From Candidatus Aphodenecus pullistercoris (GTDB lineage Bacteria > Spirochaetota > Spirochaetia > Sphaerochaetales > Sphaerochaetaceae): a stretch of DNA of 59,504 nucleotides. Below the pieces are notes generated by a model that saw nothing but the letters and a program-made list of their open reading frames with translations, did not search any database and had not been told where the DNA came from. Below are positions 46,257 to 58,707 of this stretch, one piece after another. Both the position numbers and the translations under genes were made by a program. Positions within the stretch are counted from its first letter, which is position 1, and every line of letters begins with the position of its first letter. The stretch is from assembly GCA_017694495.1 (NCBI GenBank), contig JADIMU010000054.1, forward strand, positions 1 to 59,504, read 5' to 3'.

Positions 46257-49200
46257 TCAGTCCCCGTAAAGACTGTCGCTGGACGGCGTCCAGCCGCTTC
46301 TCCCCTCCTCCCAGGTCTGGTCGACCTTGAGGTCGGGGATCGTCTTCCAGGACAGGTAGATGGCGAAGGTCGGCACCCAGGTGTAGTCCCTTCCCTGCGA
46401 CTGGAGGGAGGCCGTGTAGCGCAGGTGGAGGTCCCAGTCGCCCATGTAGTGCACGAGCTCGACGTCGAAGGCCTCCATGTTGAACTGTGTATTGCTCCTC
46501 CCGTCCCCAATGAAGTCGAAGGAGCGCCAGAGGTCGGCGAACATCCCGCTGAACGAGAAGTTCCCCTCGCTGTCCGTGTAACGATAGAAAGCGTTGTTGG
46601 TCGTTGTCAATGCCACAGTCAGGTCGAGGAACTCGGCGATCGAGAATTCGAAGCCAGTCCTGATCCTCAGCGATGACGAATAGGGATTGAGGAAGTCGTA
46701 GCGCAGCCTTCCGTCCAGGACGAGGGAGAGGCGGATGCGGTTCTTCCAGGCGTAGAGCGTCAGGTCGTCGATCCGGCTCGAGAGCTGGAAGTACTCGAGG
46801 CGCAAGGCGTCCTCATCCGTCCTGAAGTTGACCGCCAGGTCGAGCCAGGGCATGGAGATCGTCGTGCTCAGCTCGTCGATCTGGTTGCGCCCACCGTCGT
46901 CCATCGCGTCGTAGACCAGGCGTTCGGTGATGGACCAGGCCTTGTCAGCCGTCCTCAGGGAGAAGGATGAGGACAGGTCGAGGGGCGCCCAGAAGTCGGC
47001 AGGGTCCCAGATTGTGCTGTCGTAGCCGAGGGCCAGGGAGAAGGTCACGTTTGGCAGGTTCAGTCCCAGGGAGAAGTCGATGTCGGCGCTCTGGTAGCCA
47101 CCCTCGTCCTTCTCGTCGAAGGACCAGCTCAGGGCGCTGGTGAAGCCCCCCACCCTATAGCTCAGGCGCGGCGTGAAGGAGCTCTGGAGCGGAGGCAGCG
47201 TATAGCTCAGGCTGGCCGTGACCTGGCCCAGACTGTCCACGCTTCCCAGGCTCTGGGAAAGGGAGATGCTGTGGCGGCGCACGTTTTCGCGGTCGAAGGC
47301 GAAGAAGAGGTTCTCAAAGCTCGACTCGCCTGCAACCTCATCGGCGCTGAAGCGGTAGAGGTAGGCCGACAGCTCGTAGCTGATGCCGAGGACTGGAATG
47401 GAGGCCCTGGTCGTCGACAGGAGGCTGAAGTCGTTTTCCTTGCTCTCCTCGTCGCCGTCGTAGCTGTAGCTCCAGCTCGGCGTCAAGGTCTCGCGCAGCG
47501 TGAAGAAGCGGCCAGCCTGGGCGTAGAGCTCGAGCGAAAACTGGCTCGTGCTGCCGACCTCCTGGCCGTAGACGCTCATGTCGTCATTGTCGATCTGGAA
47601 GTCGTTGCTGAAGCGCTCCGTGATGCTGTAGGTCAGGCTCAGCATGTAGTCGTCGAAGGACATGAGGTGATCTGTGGCGGGCTGGACGACGTAGAGGTCG
47701 TAGAGCAGTGGGTCACAAAGGAGGAAGAAGTCCGTGATGTCGACCTCCTCCTTCTCGGGTGCGGGAGCGCTCTCCACCTGCCCTCCGTCCAGACTGAAGA
47801 GCGTGCCCGACATAGTGAAGGTGAAGCTTGGCAGCGTGATGTCGCTGATGTCGTAGCGCCTGTCAGTACTGTTCCAGTCGAAGGAGGCGTTGGCCCTGAT
47901 CGAGGACAGCCGCAATGTGCTTACAATGTCGCTGCGCATTGAGCTGGGCAGCTGGAGCGAGCCTGTCAGATAGGCGTCGTAGCTCGTCACGGAGCTCGTG
48001 CCAGTCGTGGGGAAGCTCTGCGATGCGCCGAAGAGGGCGTCGATCGAGAAGCTCGTCAGACGGCTGCCGTAGTCGGCGTAGACCCTGGGGTCGGAATAGA
48101 GGGGAAGCGAGAGGTCGAGCGAACCGTAGGAGGCGTCCAGAGAGAGGGCGTTGAGGGAGTAGTACCTGAAGCTCTTGTCGTAGTTCGCACTCGTCGCCCT
48201 GTTGAGGATCAGGGATGTCCCGCTCGAGATGCTCATCCCATCCACAGGATTGATCTGGCCGTCCAGACCGATGAGGAAGCCGGCGTCGGAGTAGACGTCG
48301 GCCAGCAGGGCCAGGTAGCTGTCCGTACGCCTCGCCCACTCCTGGATGCCTCCTGCAGGCACACCCTCCTCGTAGTAGAGTCCGTTTGAGACCATGTCGG
48401 CGCTGTCAGCTGTGCGCAGGATGGATGCGAAGGAGCTCTCGTCTCCCGTTGAGAACTTGGGATAGGTGCCGAAGATCTCGCTCGTCGTGGAGAGGAACAT
48501 GCCTCTTGAGGAGTTGAAGCCGAAGGCCGGGTTGATGCTCAGCCGGCTGCCCGGATAGAAGAAGAAGGGAAGATAGAGGATGGGAACGCGCCCGATCGAG
48601 AGGTAGGCGTCCGAGAGGAACATGTCGCCTCCCGAAAGCAGTGCGATGCTGTCGGCTGTGATCGAGGAGTATGCCGTGTCGGGATTGCTCGTCAGGTAGC
48701 CGTCCTGGAAGAAGAGGCCCTCCTGGCCCGTGTTGTAGCTCAGCAGTCTGCCTGTCGTGTAGAAGGTGACCTCTTCGTCCTCGTTGTTCGTCCTCTCGCT
48801 CGTCGTCGTGCCCCCCGAGACGAGGAGCTCGCCCGTGTCGTAGAGGTAGCTTACGATGTCGGCCTCTATCTGCTCGAGTCCGCTGTCTGCTGCGCTGTCG
48901 CGGTAGGAGACGTTCCCGTAGGCCGTGACGCGGCCGCTTGCCGGGTCGAGGACCATATGGTCAGCGCTCAGCGTCTTGCCTGCCTCGTCGCCTTCCAGCG
49001 TGAACTCGACGGCCACGGAGCCCGAGAGCGTCACGAGCCCCTCCGGACTCAGGTCCATGCCGTCCGCAGACAGGACCGTGAGCTGATAGCCGCCCTCCTC
49101 CACCGGCAGGCTTCCAACCGCTGTGGAGAAGTCGTCCTCCCTCTCGAGGAGGGCCTGTCTGAGCTCAGAAGCGTCCACGTCCGTGTCCATGCCCCTGAGT

Positions 49201-49311
49201 GCCGCCATCTCGACAAGCGTCGCCTCGTCCGCGTTCTCTATGAACCAGCGGCTCTCAGGACTGGCCCAGAGCGCCGTGGAGAAGACTATGACAAGGAGGG
49301 CGGCCAGGAGT

Positions 49312-49322
<11 letters not shown>
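46257..49322 (-). CDS. lptD: LptD/OstA-like outer-membrane barrel protein
   Basis: 1021 residues. Signal peptide (about 1-20, MPRRLLAALLVIVFSTALWA), an OstA/LptA-like beta-jellyroll (about 85-250, with LSADHMVLDPASGRVTAYGN), the junction YLSIGRVPILYLPFFFYPGS typical of LptD, and a long barrel. It starts with TTG at 49320-49322, behind GAGGAAG, and overlaps uvrA by 11 nt. Spirochaetes such as Treponema carry LptD relatives despite lacking classical LPS, so the cargo is uncertain. Confidence 0.82.
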
Positions 49323-52136
<2,814 letters not shown>

Positions 52137-52137
<1 letters not shown>

Positions 52138-53177
52138 CAGATTTCCTCGATGAGGGCGAAGAGGCCCTCCTCGGCCTTGTCGGCCTCGACGTCGCGGTAG
52201 AGCTCGCCATGGCGGTAGAGGAAGACCTTGCGCCCGATTCCCGTCACCGCGACGTCTGCGTTCTTCGCCTCTCCCGGTCCATTGACCTGGCAGCCCATGA
52301 TGGCGACCGTGATGTCCTTGTCGATGGAAAGGAGTCGGTTCTCGACCTGGCGAAGGAAGCCCTGGCTGTCGAAGCTGTGGCGGCCGCATCGTGGACAGGA
52401 GACGATCCTCACCCCACCCTTCCTCAGTCCTGCGGCGCGCAGGATCTCGACGGCGGCATGGACCTCGTCCTCGATCGCTCCCGTGATCGAGACGCGCAGC
52501 GTGTCGCCGATGCGCCTTTCGAAGAGGCGGGAGAAGGCGTAGGTCGAGCGGATGCACGAGGAGACGACGCCGCCCGCCTCCGTCACACCGAGGTGGATGG
52601 GCACGTCGGCCTGGCTGGCAAGGCGCTCATTCGCCCTCAGCGTCGTCTCGATGTCGGAGCTCTTGAGCGAGACGACGGTGTTGTCGAAGCCCCAGGAGGC
52701 GAACCAGTCGAGGTATTCCAGTGCGGCGTCCACCATGACGTCCTCCGGCCTCTTTCCTTCCATGCCACGTGGCAACGAACCGTTGTTGAGGCCTATCCTG
52801 ATGGCGGCCCCGTGGTCTGCGGCCGAGCGGACGACCTCCTGTGTCTTCCACTTCGCCCCGATGTTGCCCGGATTGATGCGCACCTTGTCGGCGCCGGCCT
52901 CCAGTGCCTCGAGGGCCATGCGGTGGTCGAAGTGTATGTCGGCGACGATGGGCATGACGCGGCTGTGGCATATGGCCTCGAAGTTCTTCCTGTCGTCCGA
53001 CGAGACGTAGGAGAAGCGGATCAGGTCGCATCCCATCGCCTTGAGCACCCTGAGCCTGTGGATGAGGGCCTCGACGTCGCACTGGGCGATCTGGCTGTCG
53101 TACATCGTCTGGATTGCTATGGGACTGTCGCCTCCGATGACGAGGTCCCCCACTCTTGCGCTCTTTCTGCTGAACAT
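52137..53177 (-). CDS. ispG: 4-hydroxy-3-methylbut-2-en-1-yl diphosphate synthase IspG
   Basis: 346 residues. 4Fe-4S enzyme of the MEP isoprenoid pathway. Has the TIM-barrel segments [20 protein letters not shown] and [10 protein letters not shown], and the cluster cysteines in [12 protein letters not shown] and [16 protein letters not shown]. The ATG at 53177 matches the family start; the longer frame upstream is not used. It follows the YhcH-like gene by 4 nt. Confidence 0.96.
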
Positions 53178-53181
53178 GGTC

Positions 53182-53487
53182 CTACTCCAGTTTGACCAGT
53201 CTGACACGGCCCTCGCTGCGGCAGATGTACCTCTCCCCGGGAAGGAAGAGGACAAAGGAGCCCTTGTCCACGCTCAGCGCGGCGACGACATCATGCGAAA
53301 GGGGATCCTCCCTCCAGCCGCATGCGACCGTCGCCCTCTCCGTTGGAATGAGGAGGGTGCACATCGTGCGGTCGCACTCATAGTCCTCCATCTCCTCCAG
53401 ATATGTGGGAAGGAGACCCTCAAGCCTGGCGATGCCGGGCACGAGCGGCTCGTAGGAGGACAGCTTGTCCAGACTGTCTGAGATCAT
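53182..53487 (-). CDS. Short YhcH/YjgK (DUF386)-like protein
   Basis: 101 residues from the ATG at 53487. The N-terminus MISDSLDKLSSYEPLVPGIA and the late segment GSFVLFLPGE resemble YhcH/EbgC cupins (often about 150 residues, linked to sialic acid or sugar use). The middle of the fold appears missing and the metal-binding histidines of the family are not apparent. It may be a reduced, non-catalytic relative or a different small family. Confidence 0.4.
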   Translation of the reverse strand: MISDSLDKLSSYEPLVPGIARLEGLLPTYLEEMEDYECDRTMCTLLIPTERATVACGWREDPLSHDVVAALSVDKGSFVLFLPGERYICRSEGRVRLVKLE

Positions 53488-53577
53488 GGCACCGATTCTA
53501 AGGTTTTGGCCCTCTGTTGTAAATGCTCGCCCTTTACGACAGATGGAGGATTGTGACTGAATCCCCATTGTCGTCTT

Positions 53578-53604
53578 TTTGCAAAGATATGACAGATTTG
53601 CAAA
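53578..53604. promoter_or_regulatory. Paired TTTGCAAA palindromes in the divergent region
   Basis: Two copies of the 8-bp palindrome TTTGCAAA (53578-53585 and 53597-53604), with centres 19 bp apart, near two helical turns; a one-mismatch copy (TTTTCAAA) lies at 53620-53627. They lie between the divergent ispG-side gene and the P-type ATPase and look like an operator. Confidence 0.35.
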
Positions 53605-53684
53605 TTCCCCTCACTGCGCTTTTCAAAGATCGCAGTATGGAATAACTTGTCCAGCATACGATCAACTGGAGGAATTATTCCAAA

Positions 53685-56351
53685 ATGAAAGAGTATCTTT
53701 CGACTGCCGACGAGGTGCTCCGGAGCCAGAAGACGGGCCACGAGGGCCTGAGCTCCGCCGAAGCCTCGTCGCGTCTTGAGAAGAACGGCAAGAACAAGCT
53801 TGCGGAGGCCAAGAAGGACTCCATGCTCAAGAAGTTCTTCGACGAGCTGAAGGAGCCGATGCTGATCATCCTGATGATCGCCGCCGTCCTTTCGGTCATC
53901 ACCAGCCTTGCGGCCGGTGAGGTCGAGTTCACGGACGCCATCATCATCCTGGTCGTCGTCCTCTTGAACGCCATCCTGGGCGTGCTCCAGGAGAGCAAGG
54001 CGGAGAAGGCCATCGAGGCGCTGCAGCAGATGAGCGCCGCGACGAGCAAGGTCATCCGTGACGGCCACCAGATCACGGTCCACTCCGAGGACCTGGTCAC
54101 AGGCGACATCGTCGTCCTGGAGGCCGGCGACGCCGTTCCTGCCGATTGCAGGATCATCGAGTGCGCCTCGATGAAGGTCGAGGAGGCCGCGCTGACTGGC
54201 GAGTCCGTTCCTGTCGACAAGCAGGTCGAAAAGCTCTACAGCAGCGCCGATGCCGACGTCCCCCTCGGAGACCGCAAGAACATGGTCTACATGGGATCGA
54301 CCGTCGTCTACGGCCGCGGCCGCGCCGTCGTCGTCGCCACTGGCATGGCCACAGAGATGGGCAAGATCGCCACGGCCATCAGCGAGGCGAAGGAGGAGCT
54401 CACTCCCCTCCAGATCAAGCTGAACCAGCTGTCCAAGATCCTCACCTACCTCGTCCTCGGCATCTGTGTCGTCATCTTCGCGATCGACCTCATCCGCATC
54501 GGAGTCGGTCCCGAGGGCCTAAGCTTCGCCGCCATGCTCGACACCTTCATGGTCGCCATCAGCCTCGCCGTCGCCGCCATCCCCGAGGGTCTGGCCGCAG
54601 TCGTCACGATCGTGCTCTCGATCGGCGTGACGAAGATGAGCCGCAACAATGCGATCATCAGGAAGCTGACCGCAGTCGAGACGCTCGGATGCACCCAGGT
54701 CATCTGCTCCGACAAGACGGGAACGCTGACCCAGAACAAGATGACCGTCGTCGACAGCTGGTCGGATGACGAAGAGCTCCTGGCCCGCGCCATGTCGCTG
54801 TGCTGCGACAGCGAGCTCGACGAGAACAACGTCGCCATCGGCGAGCCTACCGAGTGCGCGCTGGTCAACTTCGCCTACAAGCTGGGCATCAACAAGAACC
54901 AGCTCGAGGCCGGTCCCTACAAGAGGGTCGGCGAGGCCCCCTTCGACTCCTCGAGGAAGATGATGAGCACCGTCCACACCGACAACGGCGGCGAGGACTT
55001 CATCCAGTTCACGAAGGGCGCTCCCGACGAGGTCCTCAAGAAGTGCTCGTCCATCCTCAAGGACGGCAAAGTCGTCCCGATGACGGATGCTGACCGCGAG
55101 GCAATCCTCGCCAAGAACAAGGAGTTCGCCGACCGTGCGCTGCGCGTCCTGGCGGCAAGCTGCCGCTTCTGGGAGGCCGAGCCCGTCAACTGCGACGCAA
55201 GCTACATCGAGGACAATCTGACCTTCATCGGACTGACAGGCATGATCGACCCGATCCGCCCCGAGGTCAAGGTCGCCGTCGAGGAGTGCAAGAGCGCAGG
55301 CATCCACGTCGTCATGATCACGGGCGACCACAAGGACACTGCCGTCGCAATCGCCAAGGACCTTGGAATCATCAAGAGCGCCGACGAGGCCACGACGGGC
55401 AGCACGCTCGACGGCATGAGCGACGAGGAGCTCGACAGGATGGTCGAGCACTACAGCGTCTACGCCCGTGTCCAGCCTGAGCACAAGGTCCGCATCGTCC
55501 AGGCCTGGAAGCGCAAGGGCAAGGTCACGGCCATGACCGGTGACGGCGTCAACGACGCGCCTTCGATCAAGAACGCCGACATCGGCGTCGGAATGGGCAT
55601 CACCGGAACGGACGTCACCAAGAACGTCGCCGACATGGTCCTCGCCGACGACAACTTCGCGACGATCGTCACCGCCGTCGCCGAGGGAAGGAAGATCTAC
55701 GACAACATCCGCAAGGCCATCCAGTTCCTGCTTGGAAGCAACATGGCCGAGGTCATCTCGATCTTCGTCTCCTCGATCATGGGCTTCACCATCCTGCGCC
55801 CCTCCCACCTGCTGTGGATCAACCTGATCACGGACTGCTTCCCCGCCATCGGCCTGGGAATGGAGAGTGGAGAGAAGGACATCATGTCCCGACAGCCGAG
55901 GAGCAAGGACGAGGGAATCTTCGCCGGAGGTCTGGGAGTCAACTGCTTCATCCAGGGCTTCGCAGTCTCGATCATCACTCTGATCAGCTACTTCATCGGC
56001 GAGTACATGGAGAATGGAGCCTTCCTGATCACGGACAGCACGGACGGCATGACCATGGCCTTCCTCACCCTGTCCATGGCGGAGCTCTTCCACTCCTTCA
56101 ACATGAGGAGTCTGGACAAGTCGCTCTTCTCGATCAAGGGCCACAACAAGTACCTGATCTACTCGATGCTCGGCTCCTTCGTCCTGACATGCTGCGTGCT
56201 CTACATCCCCTTCCTCAGGGAAGCCTTCAACTTCGAGCACATCTCCATCACGGAGTTCGTCGTCGCTCTGGTCATGGCCTTCCTGATCATCCCCATCGTG
56301 GAGATTCAGAAGTTCTTCCAGAGGATGATCGCAAAGCGCAAGCAGGCTTGA
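53685..56351 (+). CDS. Calcium-type cation-transporting P-type ATPase
   Basis: 888 residues. A P-type ATPase of the SERCA/PMCA class. It has the N-terminal cation-ATPase domain (about 1-70), actuator loop ALTGESVPVDK (about 170), phosphorylated Asp in CSDKTGTLTQNKMTV (about 345), FTKGAPDEVL (ATP site), TGDGVNDAPSIKNADIG (hinge) and ten membrane helices. Helix 4 has VAAIPEGLAAVVTI, with the PEGL of Ca2+ and other divalent pumps. GGAGGAATTATT precedes the ATG. Stands alone; exports Ca2+ or Mn2+ most likely. Confidence 0.93.
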   Translation: MKEYLSTADEVLRSQKTGHEGLSSAEASSRLEKNGKNKLAEAKKDSMLKKFFDELKEPMLIILMIAAVLSVITSLAAGEVEFTDAIIILVVVLLNAILGVLQESKAEKAIEALQQMSAATSKVIRDGHQITVHSEDLVTGDIVVLEAGDAVPADCRIIECASMKVEEAALTGESVPVDKQVEKLYSSADADVPLGDRKNMVYMGSTVVYGRGRAVVVATGMATEMGKIATAISEAKEELTPLQIKLNQLSKILTYLVLGICVVIFAIDLIRIGVGPEGLSFAAMLDTFMVAISLAVAAIPEGLAAVVTIVLSIGVTKMSRNNAIIRKLTAVETLGCTQVICSDKTGTLTQNKMTVVDSWSDDEELLARAMSLCCDSELDENNVAIGEPTECALVNFAYKLGINKNQLEAGPYKRVGEAPFDSSRKMMSTVHTDNGGEDFIQFTKGAPDEVLKKCSSILKDGKVVPMTDADREAILAKNKEFADRALRVLAASCRFWEAEPVNCDASYIEDNLTFIGLTGMIDPIRPEVKVAVEECKSAGIHVVMITGDHKDTAVAIAKDLGIIKSADEATTGSTLDGMSDEELDRMVEHYSVYARVQPEHKVRIVQAWKRKGKVTAMTGDGVNDAPSIKNADIGVGMGITGTDVTKNVADMVLADDNFATIVTAVAEGRKIYDNIRKAIQFLLGSNMAEVISIFVSSIMGFTILRPSHLLWINLITDCFPAIGLGMESGEKDIMSRQPRSKDEGIFAGGLGVNCFIQGFAVSIITLISYFIGEYMENGAFLITDSTDGMTMAFLTLSMAELFHSFNMRSLDKSLFSIKGHNKYLIYSMLGSFVLTCCVLYIPFLREAFNFEHISITEFVVALVMAFLIIPIVEIQKFFQRMIAKRKQA

Positions 56352-56374
56352 GGAAGTTCACACACCAATCCAAT

Positions 56375-56400
56375 GACAGGCGGCAGCGATGCCGCCTGTC
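56375..56400 (+). terminator. Hairpin after the P-type ATPase
   Basis: A perfect 11-bp stem, GACAGGCGGCA / TGCCGCCTGTC with loop GCGA, 23 nt after the stop. The following CTCGTCTC is only weakly T-rich. Confidence 0.5.
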
Positions 56401-56445
56401 CTCGTCTCAGGACACCCAAAGTGAAAAATGTCCAAATTCACAGAC

Positions 56446-56505
56446 TAAAAGAAGGGCCCCCATCCCCAACACTTGGAAGACATGATTACGTGGGGGAAGA
56501 GGGCC
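56446..56505 (-). terminator. Terminator of the candidate RNA
   Basis: A long imperfect stem of GGCCC/GGGCC and CCCC/GGGG blocks with a 17-nt loop, followed on the minus strand by CTTCTTTTAG. Confidence 0.5.
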
Positions 56506-56660
56506 AGAGGGGACAAATTCCAGCGCCGCTGGTCGCGACGCCCGCTATCATCTGGACTTTCGTCAGATGCCACAGCCAGAACCAGGAGGAGAAAAGCGAA
56601 CCTGTAGTCTGGCTGGCGGGGCCAACCTTGAGGATTGAATCCAAGCCTTTCCGGTCGACA
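56446..56660 (-). ncRNA. Candidate free-standing structured RNA, family not recognised
   Basis: No gene is visible in 56352-57004. On the minus strand a promoter (56667-56695) is followed by about 215 nt that folds locally: a long arm GCCAGCCAGA with TCTGGC-TG-TGGC closing an inner CAGG/CCTG; a hairpin CATCTGAC-GAAA-GTCCAGATG with a GNRA tetraloop; a small GGATT/AATCC loop; then a terminator (56454-56472 with 56490-56505, ending CTTCTTTTAG). It shows neither the SRP apical motif nor the conserved RNase P core; a diverged 6S-type RNA cannot be excluded. Confidence 0.45.
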
Positions 56661-56666
56661 GAACGG

Positions 56667-56695
56667 AATATAGCATGGTGGTTGATAAAATGCAA
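56667..56695 (-). promoter_or_regulatory. Promoter of the candidate RNA
   Basis: Minus strand TTGCAT (56690-56695), a 17-nt spacer, TATATT (56667-56672). No reading frame with a ribosome site follows. Confidence 0.6.
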
Positions 56696-56699
56696 TAAG

Positions 56700-57004
56700 T
56701 CTTTCAAAAAAAATTAGATGCTTGTTTACTTCCTGTTTTTGACATGGTCAATTGTGTTACATTGTCCATAATTTACTGCCTCCAGCCTACACTTTCCCAC
56801 TCATTTTCCACAGTATTCTCCCACTATGGCATCAGCTTCCCATTTCAGCCCTCGCGCGCGTGAAGTATATAGTGAATTCAATTTATAACAAGACTTCATA
56901 ATATGTTATTAAATGCTTGAAATATAAGAAATTATTTCCAATTTTCCATTTACATCAGCCCCATTCTAATGCTATCCTCCACGACCAGAAAGGAGAAAAC
57001 TGAA
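56700..57004. other. AT-rich intergenic stretch
   Basis: About 300 bp markedly richer in A and T than the rest of the window. Apart from the RNA-ligase promoter candidate at its right end I see no gene and no repeat array. A single TTTTCCACA at about 56810 differs from the DnaA box by one base and is not taken as an origin. The composition marks the edge of an accessory region. Confidence 0.6.
56949..56978 (+). promoter_or_regulatory. Possible promoter of the RNA ligase gene
   Basis: TTTACA (56949-56954), an 18-nt spacer, TATCCT (56973-56978), then AAAGGAG and the ATG at 57005. Confidence 0.4.
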
Positions 57005-58081
57005 ATGCATGACTTGGCAAAGATTGCGACGATCCAGGCCATCGAGCCCATTCCAGGCAAGGACAGGATCGTCCTGGCAACAGTCGAGAACTACAAGTCG
57101 ATCGTCAAGAAGGACGAGTTCAAGGAAGGAGACAGGGTCATCTACGTCTTCTATGATGCCATCCTCCCTCCCCGACCTGAGTTCGAGTTCCTGCGCACAC
57201 GCTGCTGGAGCGAGAAGTACCAGGGCTTCCGCATCAAACCGATGAAGATGGGTGGTGTCATCAGCGAAGGCCTCGTCGTATCGACCAGCCTGCTTGGAGC
57301 CAAAGGGGACAGCCTCCCCGTGGGAACAGTCGTGACGAAGGAGCTGGGGATCAGGGCCTACGACCCCGATGCCGCCGCACCGAAAATCGAACCTAGGAAA
57401 GCCTGGTGGATGCGCTGCAAACCCCTTGCCCGACTGTTGAGGAAGCTCGGCTTCGGCAAGCCGAAGAAGGCAAAGGGCTACCCTGCCCTGATCCCCAAGG
57501 CCGACGAGGAGAACATCGAGAAGCTGTGGGACAGCATCAGGATGCGCACTGACGAGTTCGTCATCACGGAGAAGATGGAGGGCAGCGCCGCGATGTACAG
57601 CCTCGACCGCAAGGGACGCCTGCACTGCTACTCCCACAACTGGGAGGTAGGCAACTCTGGCATCTGGGGCACAGTCGCCAAGGACAGGGAGATCCGCAAG
57701 GCCCTCCTCACCCTCAGGAAGGCCAAGGGCAAGGACTGGGCGATCGAAGGAGAGATCTGTGGTCCAGGCATCCAGAAGAACATCTACCACTTTTCCGGCT
57801 ATCGTCTCTTCCTCTACGCCGCCTACCGGATCTCTGATGGCAGGAGGGCCAGCTGGAAGGAGCTGAAGGAGATCTCGGCGATCACGGGACTCGAGACGGT
57901 GCCCTTCATCAGGAAGGGACCAGTCCTCCCCTCTCTGGACGAGATGCTCAAGGACTGCGAGGGCAAGAGCTGCCTTCCCGGATGCGGCGATGTCCCCCGC
58001 GAGGGCCTTGTCTGGCGCACCGAGGACGGCAGCCTCCACTTCAAGTGCAAGAGCCGCCCCTACAAGGTATGGTTCGCATAA
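57005..58081 (+). CDS. ATP-dependent RNA ligase, Deinococcus Rnl5 (DraRnl) type
   Basis: 358 residues. The N-terminal OB-fold region (about 1-110, LAKIATIQAIEPIPGKDRIV and EGDRVIYVFYDAILP) is the added domain of this family. The nucleotidyltransferase domain has motif I EKMEGSAA with the AMP-accepting Lys190, motif III-like YRLFLYAAY, motif IV AIEGEICGPGIQKN and motif V FKCKS. DraRnl seals nicks with a 3'-OH RNA end, so a role in RNA repair is likely. AAAGGAG precedes the ATG. It stands beside an OMEGA element in the accessory end of the window. Confidence 0.85.
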   Translation: MHDLAKIATIQAIEPIPGKDRIVLATVENYKSIVKKDEFKEGDRVIYVFYDAILPPRPEFEFLRTRCWSEKYQGFRIKPMKMGGVISEGLVVSTSLLGAKGDSLPVGTVVTKELGIRAYDPDAAAPKIEPRKAWWMRCKPLARLLRKLGFGKPKKAKGYPALIPKADEENIEKLWDSIRMRTDEFVITEKMEGSAAMYSLDRKGRLHCYSHNWEVGNSGIWGTVAKDREIRKALLTLRKAKGKDWAIEGEICGPGIQKNIYHFSGYRLFLYAAYRISDGRRASWKELKEISAITGLETVPFIRKGPVLPSLDEMLKDCEGKSCLPGCGDVPREGLVWRTEDGSLHFKCKSRPYKVWFA

Positions 58082-58093
58082 ACAAAGAAAAAA

Positions 58094-58128
58094 CTGTAGT
58101 CCCCGGCGAAGGAAGTCGGGGGCTACAG
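58094..58128 (-). terminator. Strong hairpin with minus-strand T run
   Basis: A 12-bp stem with one G-U pair (CTGTAGTCCCCG / CGGGGGCTACAG) right after the RNA ligase. A T run (TTTTTTC) follows only on the minus strand. It may end RNA-ligase transcripts poorly while blocking antisense transcription from the right. Confidence 0.5.
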
Positions 58129-58173
58129 TACTCATCTTCCATAGAGGAAAAACAGCGAAGCAAAGGAGGCGTC

Positions 58174-58707
58174 ATGGGTACATTCATCTATATCCAGCCT
58201 GAGGATTGGAAAGGCGTCCAGGGACCAGAGAAGAACACATTCATCAGGCAGGCAGAGAAGCTTTTCCACTTCGGAGGCATGCTGAACTTGAACAACCTGT
58301 GGATTTACGACAAGCCACTATCACTCCTTGATGAGAAATACGAGACGGAAGATGTGGTCTGTTGGAACTACAACGTGATCGATCAGGAGATATGGGAGGA
58401 TGCAGGAGTCGACAAAAAGAGAGGCTGCATATTCAGTGGAAAGGTCGGCTCAGGAATGTTCAACCATGTCGTCACCGCGGCAACCATCCTTGCGGGACAT
58501 TACTCCGAAGAGCCAATCCTGGTCTATGAAGGCTTCAGTAGGATCGCCTCAGACATCTTCATGACAGGTTGGATCAATCAGGTGCTTGGAGAGCATTTTC
58601 CCAGACTTGTCCTAGATGGATGGACAGCCTTCAAGATCAATCACTATGGGAGTCAACGACCTGCAGCACGAGGCTGCAGGCATGAGGAGGAGACTTCGGA
58701 TGCCTGA
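58174..58707 (+). CDS. Unknown protein, 3' end replaced by the OMEGA element
   Basis: The ATG at 58174 has AAAGGAGG upstream. About 159 codons look like a native soluble protein (MGTFIYIQPEDWKGVQGPEK at the start, VSTT-free aromatic-rich body, FPRLVLDGWTAFKIN at the end). I do not recognise the family. From about 58651 the frame continues into the omega RNA and stops at 58705-58707 after about 19 foreign codons (SQRPAARGCRHEEETSDA). The gene therefore appears interrupted; its natural C-terminus would lie beyond the element. Confidence 0.6.
   Translation: MGTFIYIQPEDWKGVQGPEKNTFIRQAEKLFHFGGMLNLNNLWIYDKPLSLLDEKYETEDVVCWNYNVIDQEIWEDAGVDKKRGCIFSGKVGSGMFNHVVTAATILAGHYSEEPILVYEGFSRIASDIFMTGWINQVLGEHFPRLVLDGWTAFKINHYGSQRPAARGCRHEEETSDA
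58631..58650 (+). other. Predicted omega RNA guide segment (host flank)
   Basis: In IscB systems the guide is the 5' end of the omega RNA and derives from the sequence flanking the element's left end. The bases just before the first scaffold stem belong to the interrupted gene and are the expected guide. Length and exact edge cannot be fixed here (family guides are about 16 nt). Confidence 0.45.

Noticed and set aside
54519-56240. 573-codon minus-strand open frame
   Set aside because: Antisense to the P-type ATPase, whose motifs are intact in the other frame.
56486-56707. 73-codon minus-strand frame in the candidate RNA
   Set aside because: Its start codon lies upstream of the promoter's -10 and there is no ribosome site.
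56800-56830. TTTTCCACA as a DnaA box and possible origin
   Set aside because: Single copy with one mismatch; no cluster of boxes, dnaA or dnaN in the window.
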